Assembly (NCBI RefSeq): GCF_002906155.1 | Contig: NZ_MUJK01000001.1 | Span: 372,001 to 436,000 of the forward strand | Length of the DNA stretch: 64,000 nt | Source of the DNA: Pseudomonas laurylsulfativorans | GTDB lineage: Bacteria > Pseudomonadota > Gammaproteobacteria > Pseudomonadales > Pseudomonadaceae | Reading direction: 5' to 3' | Shown here: piece after piece, positions 62,837 through 64,000 of the stretch | How the letters are laid out: the number at the start of each line of letters is the position of its first letter | Numbering within the stretch: position 1 is the first letter of the stretch | Made by a program: the position numbers and the translations under genes | The notes under the pieces: generated by a model | What the model was told of the DNA's origin: nothing | Databases searched by the model: none | Seen by the model: the letters and a program-made list of their open reading frames with translations, nothing else

Positions 62837-63835
62837 GCTTTTCGGGTTCTTTTGCGGAATCGCGTTGACCACAAGATTGCCGTTCTGGTTACGGGTCAGG
62901 TAGACCGGCAGGACCCGCGGCAAGGACTTCACCAGGCCGTTGATCTCTTTGATGTTGTAGATACCGCCGATGTGAATCGAGCCGGTGCTGTTGTCAGCGA
63001 CCATCAGCGGCTTGTCCAGGTAACGATTGATCAGTGGCAGCGCATCGTTCAGGGCCAGATCGTCGAGCACCAGTTTGCCCTGGCGCCAGGCCAGCGAACT
63101 GTCATTGTCATAGGTCTGGCTGATGCGGGGAATGAAGTCGCCGTGGCGATAACTGGCCTGCATTGCCGGGCCAAGGCGCAAACCGTCGCCGGGCAGGTCG
63201 GCATTGCTGCTGACCAGTACCGAACCCTCGATCAGATTGACCTTGACCTGGTCTTCATACATCCACACGTTGAATTGGGTGCCGGTCACCCGGACCCGGC
63301 CTTCGGCGGCCTTGACCACAAAAGGGTGGCGGGTGTCATGACTGACACTGAAGAAGGCTTCGCCTTTTTTCAGCGTGACTTGCCGTTGATCCTTGTAGTT
63401 GCTGTACGTCAACTCGCTGCCCAGGTTCAGCTCCACCTGGCTGCCATCTTTCAAGGTGACCGTTCGAACATTGTCGGTGGCTTCGAAATGCTGGTACGCG
63501 TTCGGTACCCAGCCCAGGTGCCAGCCGCCATAACCCGCCAGCGGCAGTGCCAGGGCACAGATCGCCGCGGCAATGGCCAGGCGGCGCCACGGGGTTTCGG
63601 GTTGGGGGCGAACCAGCGGCACGACGGGCTCGGGATGGGGCAAGTCGCCGGCGACCTCCCAGATGTCCAGCATCGCTTCATACTCGAAGGCGTGGAGCGG
63701 GTGCGCATCACGCCATTGCTCGAACGCCTGGCGTTCTTGCTCGCTGCAGTCATTGGCGTGCAGACGCATGCACCAATGCGCAGCGGCATCGGTGATGGCG
63801 TCGTATTCGGCTTCCGAGAGCGTGTGTTCGGTCAT
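62834..63835 (-). CDS. FecR-type iron-transport sigma regulator
   Basis: The 333-residue protein has the FecR pattern: N-terminal cytosolic part beginning with a DUF4880-like helix (AAHWCMRLHANDCSEQERQA, FEQWRDAHPLHAFEYEAM), one membrane segment (RRLAIAAAICALALPLAGYG, about residues 84-103), and the periplasmic FecR domain (VRTVTLKDGSQVELNLGSEL, FSVSHDTRHPFVVKAAEGRV). Such proteins pass the signal of a TonB receptor to an iron sigma factor. The position beside pvdQ suggests FpvR-like control of pyoverdine. The usual fecI gene is not directly upstream within the 165 visible bases. Confidence 0.9.
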   Translation of the reverse strand: MTEHTLSEAEYDAITDAAAHWCMRLHANDCSEQERQAFEQWRDAHPLHAFEYEAMLDIWEVAGDLPHPEPVVPLVRPQPETPWRRLAIAAAICALALPLAGYGGWHLGWVPNAYQHFEATDNVRTVTLKDGSQVELNLGSELTYSNYKDQRQVTLKKGEAFFSVSHDTRHPFVVKAAEGRVRVTGTQFNVWMYEDQVKVNLIEGSVLVSSNADLPGDGLRLGPAMQASYRHGDFIPRISQTYDNDSSLAWRQGKLVLDDLALNDALPLINRYLDKPLMVADNSTGSIHIGGIYNIKEINGLVKSLPRVLPVYLTRNQNGNLVVNAIPQKNPKS

Positions 63836-63967
63836 TGGCTCATCCTGATTTCGTACATTCTAACCTTTGGGGAAAGCCTGCGAGAACATCAGTCATGGCA
63901 TTTAACCATCAATGTGTAATTTTTTTTCAACGCCTCGCCTCGCACAGTGCCATCACGACCGATGTAC

Positions 63968-63991
63968 CGCGCAAATCCGGGGATTTGCGCG
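63968..63991. other. Perfect hairpin near the window end
   Basis: CGCGCAAATCC-GG-GGATTTGCGCG is an 11-bp perfect palindrome about 135 bases upstream of the FecR-type gene. It has no T-run, so it could be an operator, a terminator or the edge of the next gene's region. Confidence 0.45.
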
Positions 63992-64000
63992 TTGCGATAT

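Overview
The window is about 64 kb of high-GC gammaproteobacterial chromosome and reads as a member of the Pseudomonas fluorescens group. The evidence is the gene set: a PvdQ-type pyoverdine acylase, an MvaU-type xenogeneic silencer, a complete ptxS-kguEKTD 2-ketogluconate locus and 4-hydroxyphenylpyruvate dioxygenase. Many inverted REP pairs of the 'GTAGGAGC.GGCTTGC.GGCGAT' and 'GTGGGAGCGNGCTTGC.CGCGAT' types support the same placement. I saw no rRNA, tRNA, CRISPR array, insertion sequence or prophage.

Layout. 1-3 kb: the 3' end of a cardiolipin synthase-like gene, an SLT-type lipoprotein and a run of small minus-strand genes. 3-7 kb: topoisomerase IB and the modABC molybdate operon, with a ModE-type operator. 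7-12 kb: a flavin monooxygenase, a secreted-protein gene reduced to its ends, acuI/yhdH, and an alkylation-damage block (2OG oxygenase-alkB, and ada), with the same 24-bp motif before both transcription units. 12-15 kb: small DUF1883, lipoprotein and hypothetical genes, then galU. 15-21 kb: an SmvA-like efflux pump, gor, and a divergent KfrA-like/tyrosine recombinase pair resembling the TnpT/TnpS cointegrate-resolution module of Tn4651-type transposons, but without a transposase. 21-27 kb: ahpC, ahpF, gloA, a DUF4946 protein, mvaU and an EAL phosphodiesterase. 27-31 kb: LysR/EamA pair, hpd and a RarD-type permease. 31-36 kb: a decayed aldo/keto reductase, an MFS permease, a CdaR-type regulator and glycerate kinase. 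36-43 kb: an aminotransferase, then kguD-kguT-kguK-kguE-ptxS on the minus strand with two identical PtxS palindromes. 43-52 kb: LysE exporter, AraC regulator, DUF1345 protein, an RND efflux pair and a divergent RstA/RstB-like two-component system. 52-60 kb: ECF sigma/anti-sigma pair, TPR protein, dehydrogenase, hydrolase, DUF411/YqaA pair, aldo/keto reductase with a divergent LysR, and small membrane proteins. 60-64 kb: pvdQ facing a FecR-type regulator.

How the parts work together. Sugar-acid use is the main theme: 2-ketogluconate uptake, phosphorylation and reduction under PtxS, and glycerate phosphorylation beside a sugar-diacid regulator. Stress defence is the second: Ada/AlkB, AhpCF, Gor, GloA and efflux. 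Iron acquisition closes the window.

The least ordinary signals are the orphan recombinase/KfrA pair with its palindrome-rich spacer, the Ada protein that keeps only one of four zinc cysteines together with its duplicated operator, the ModE site nested in a long inverted repeat, and REP elements that supply coding ends or stop codons. All family assignments are from reading the sequence; no database search was run.
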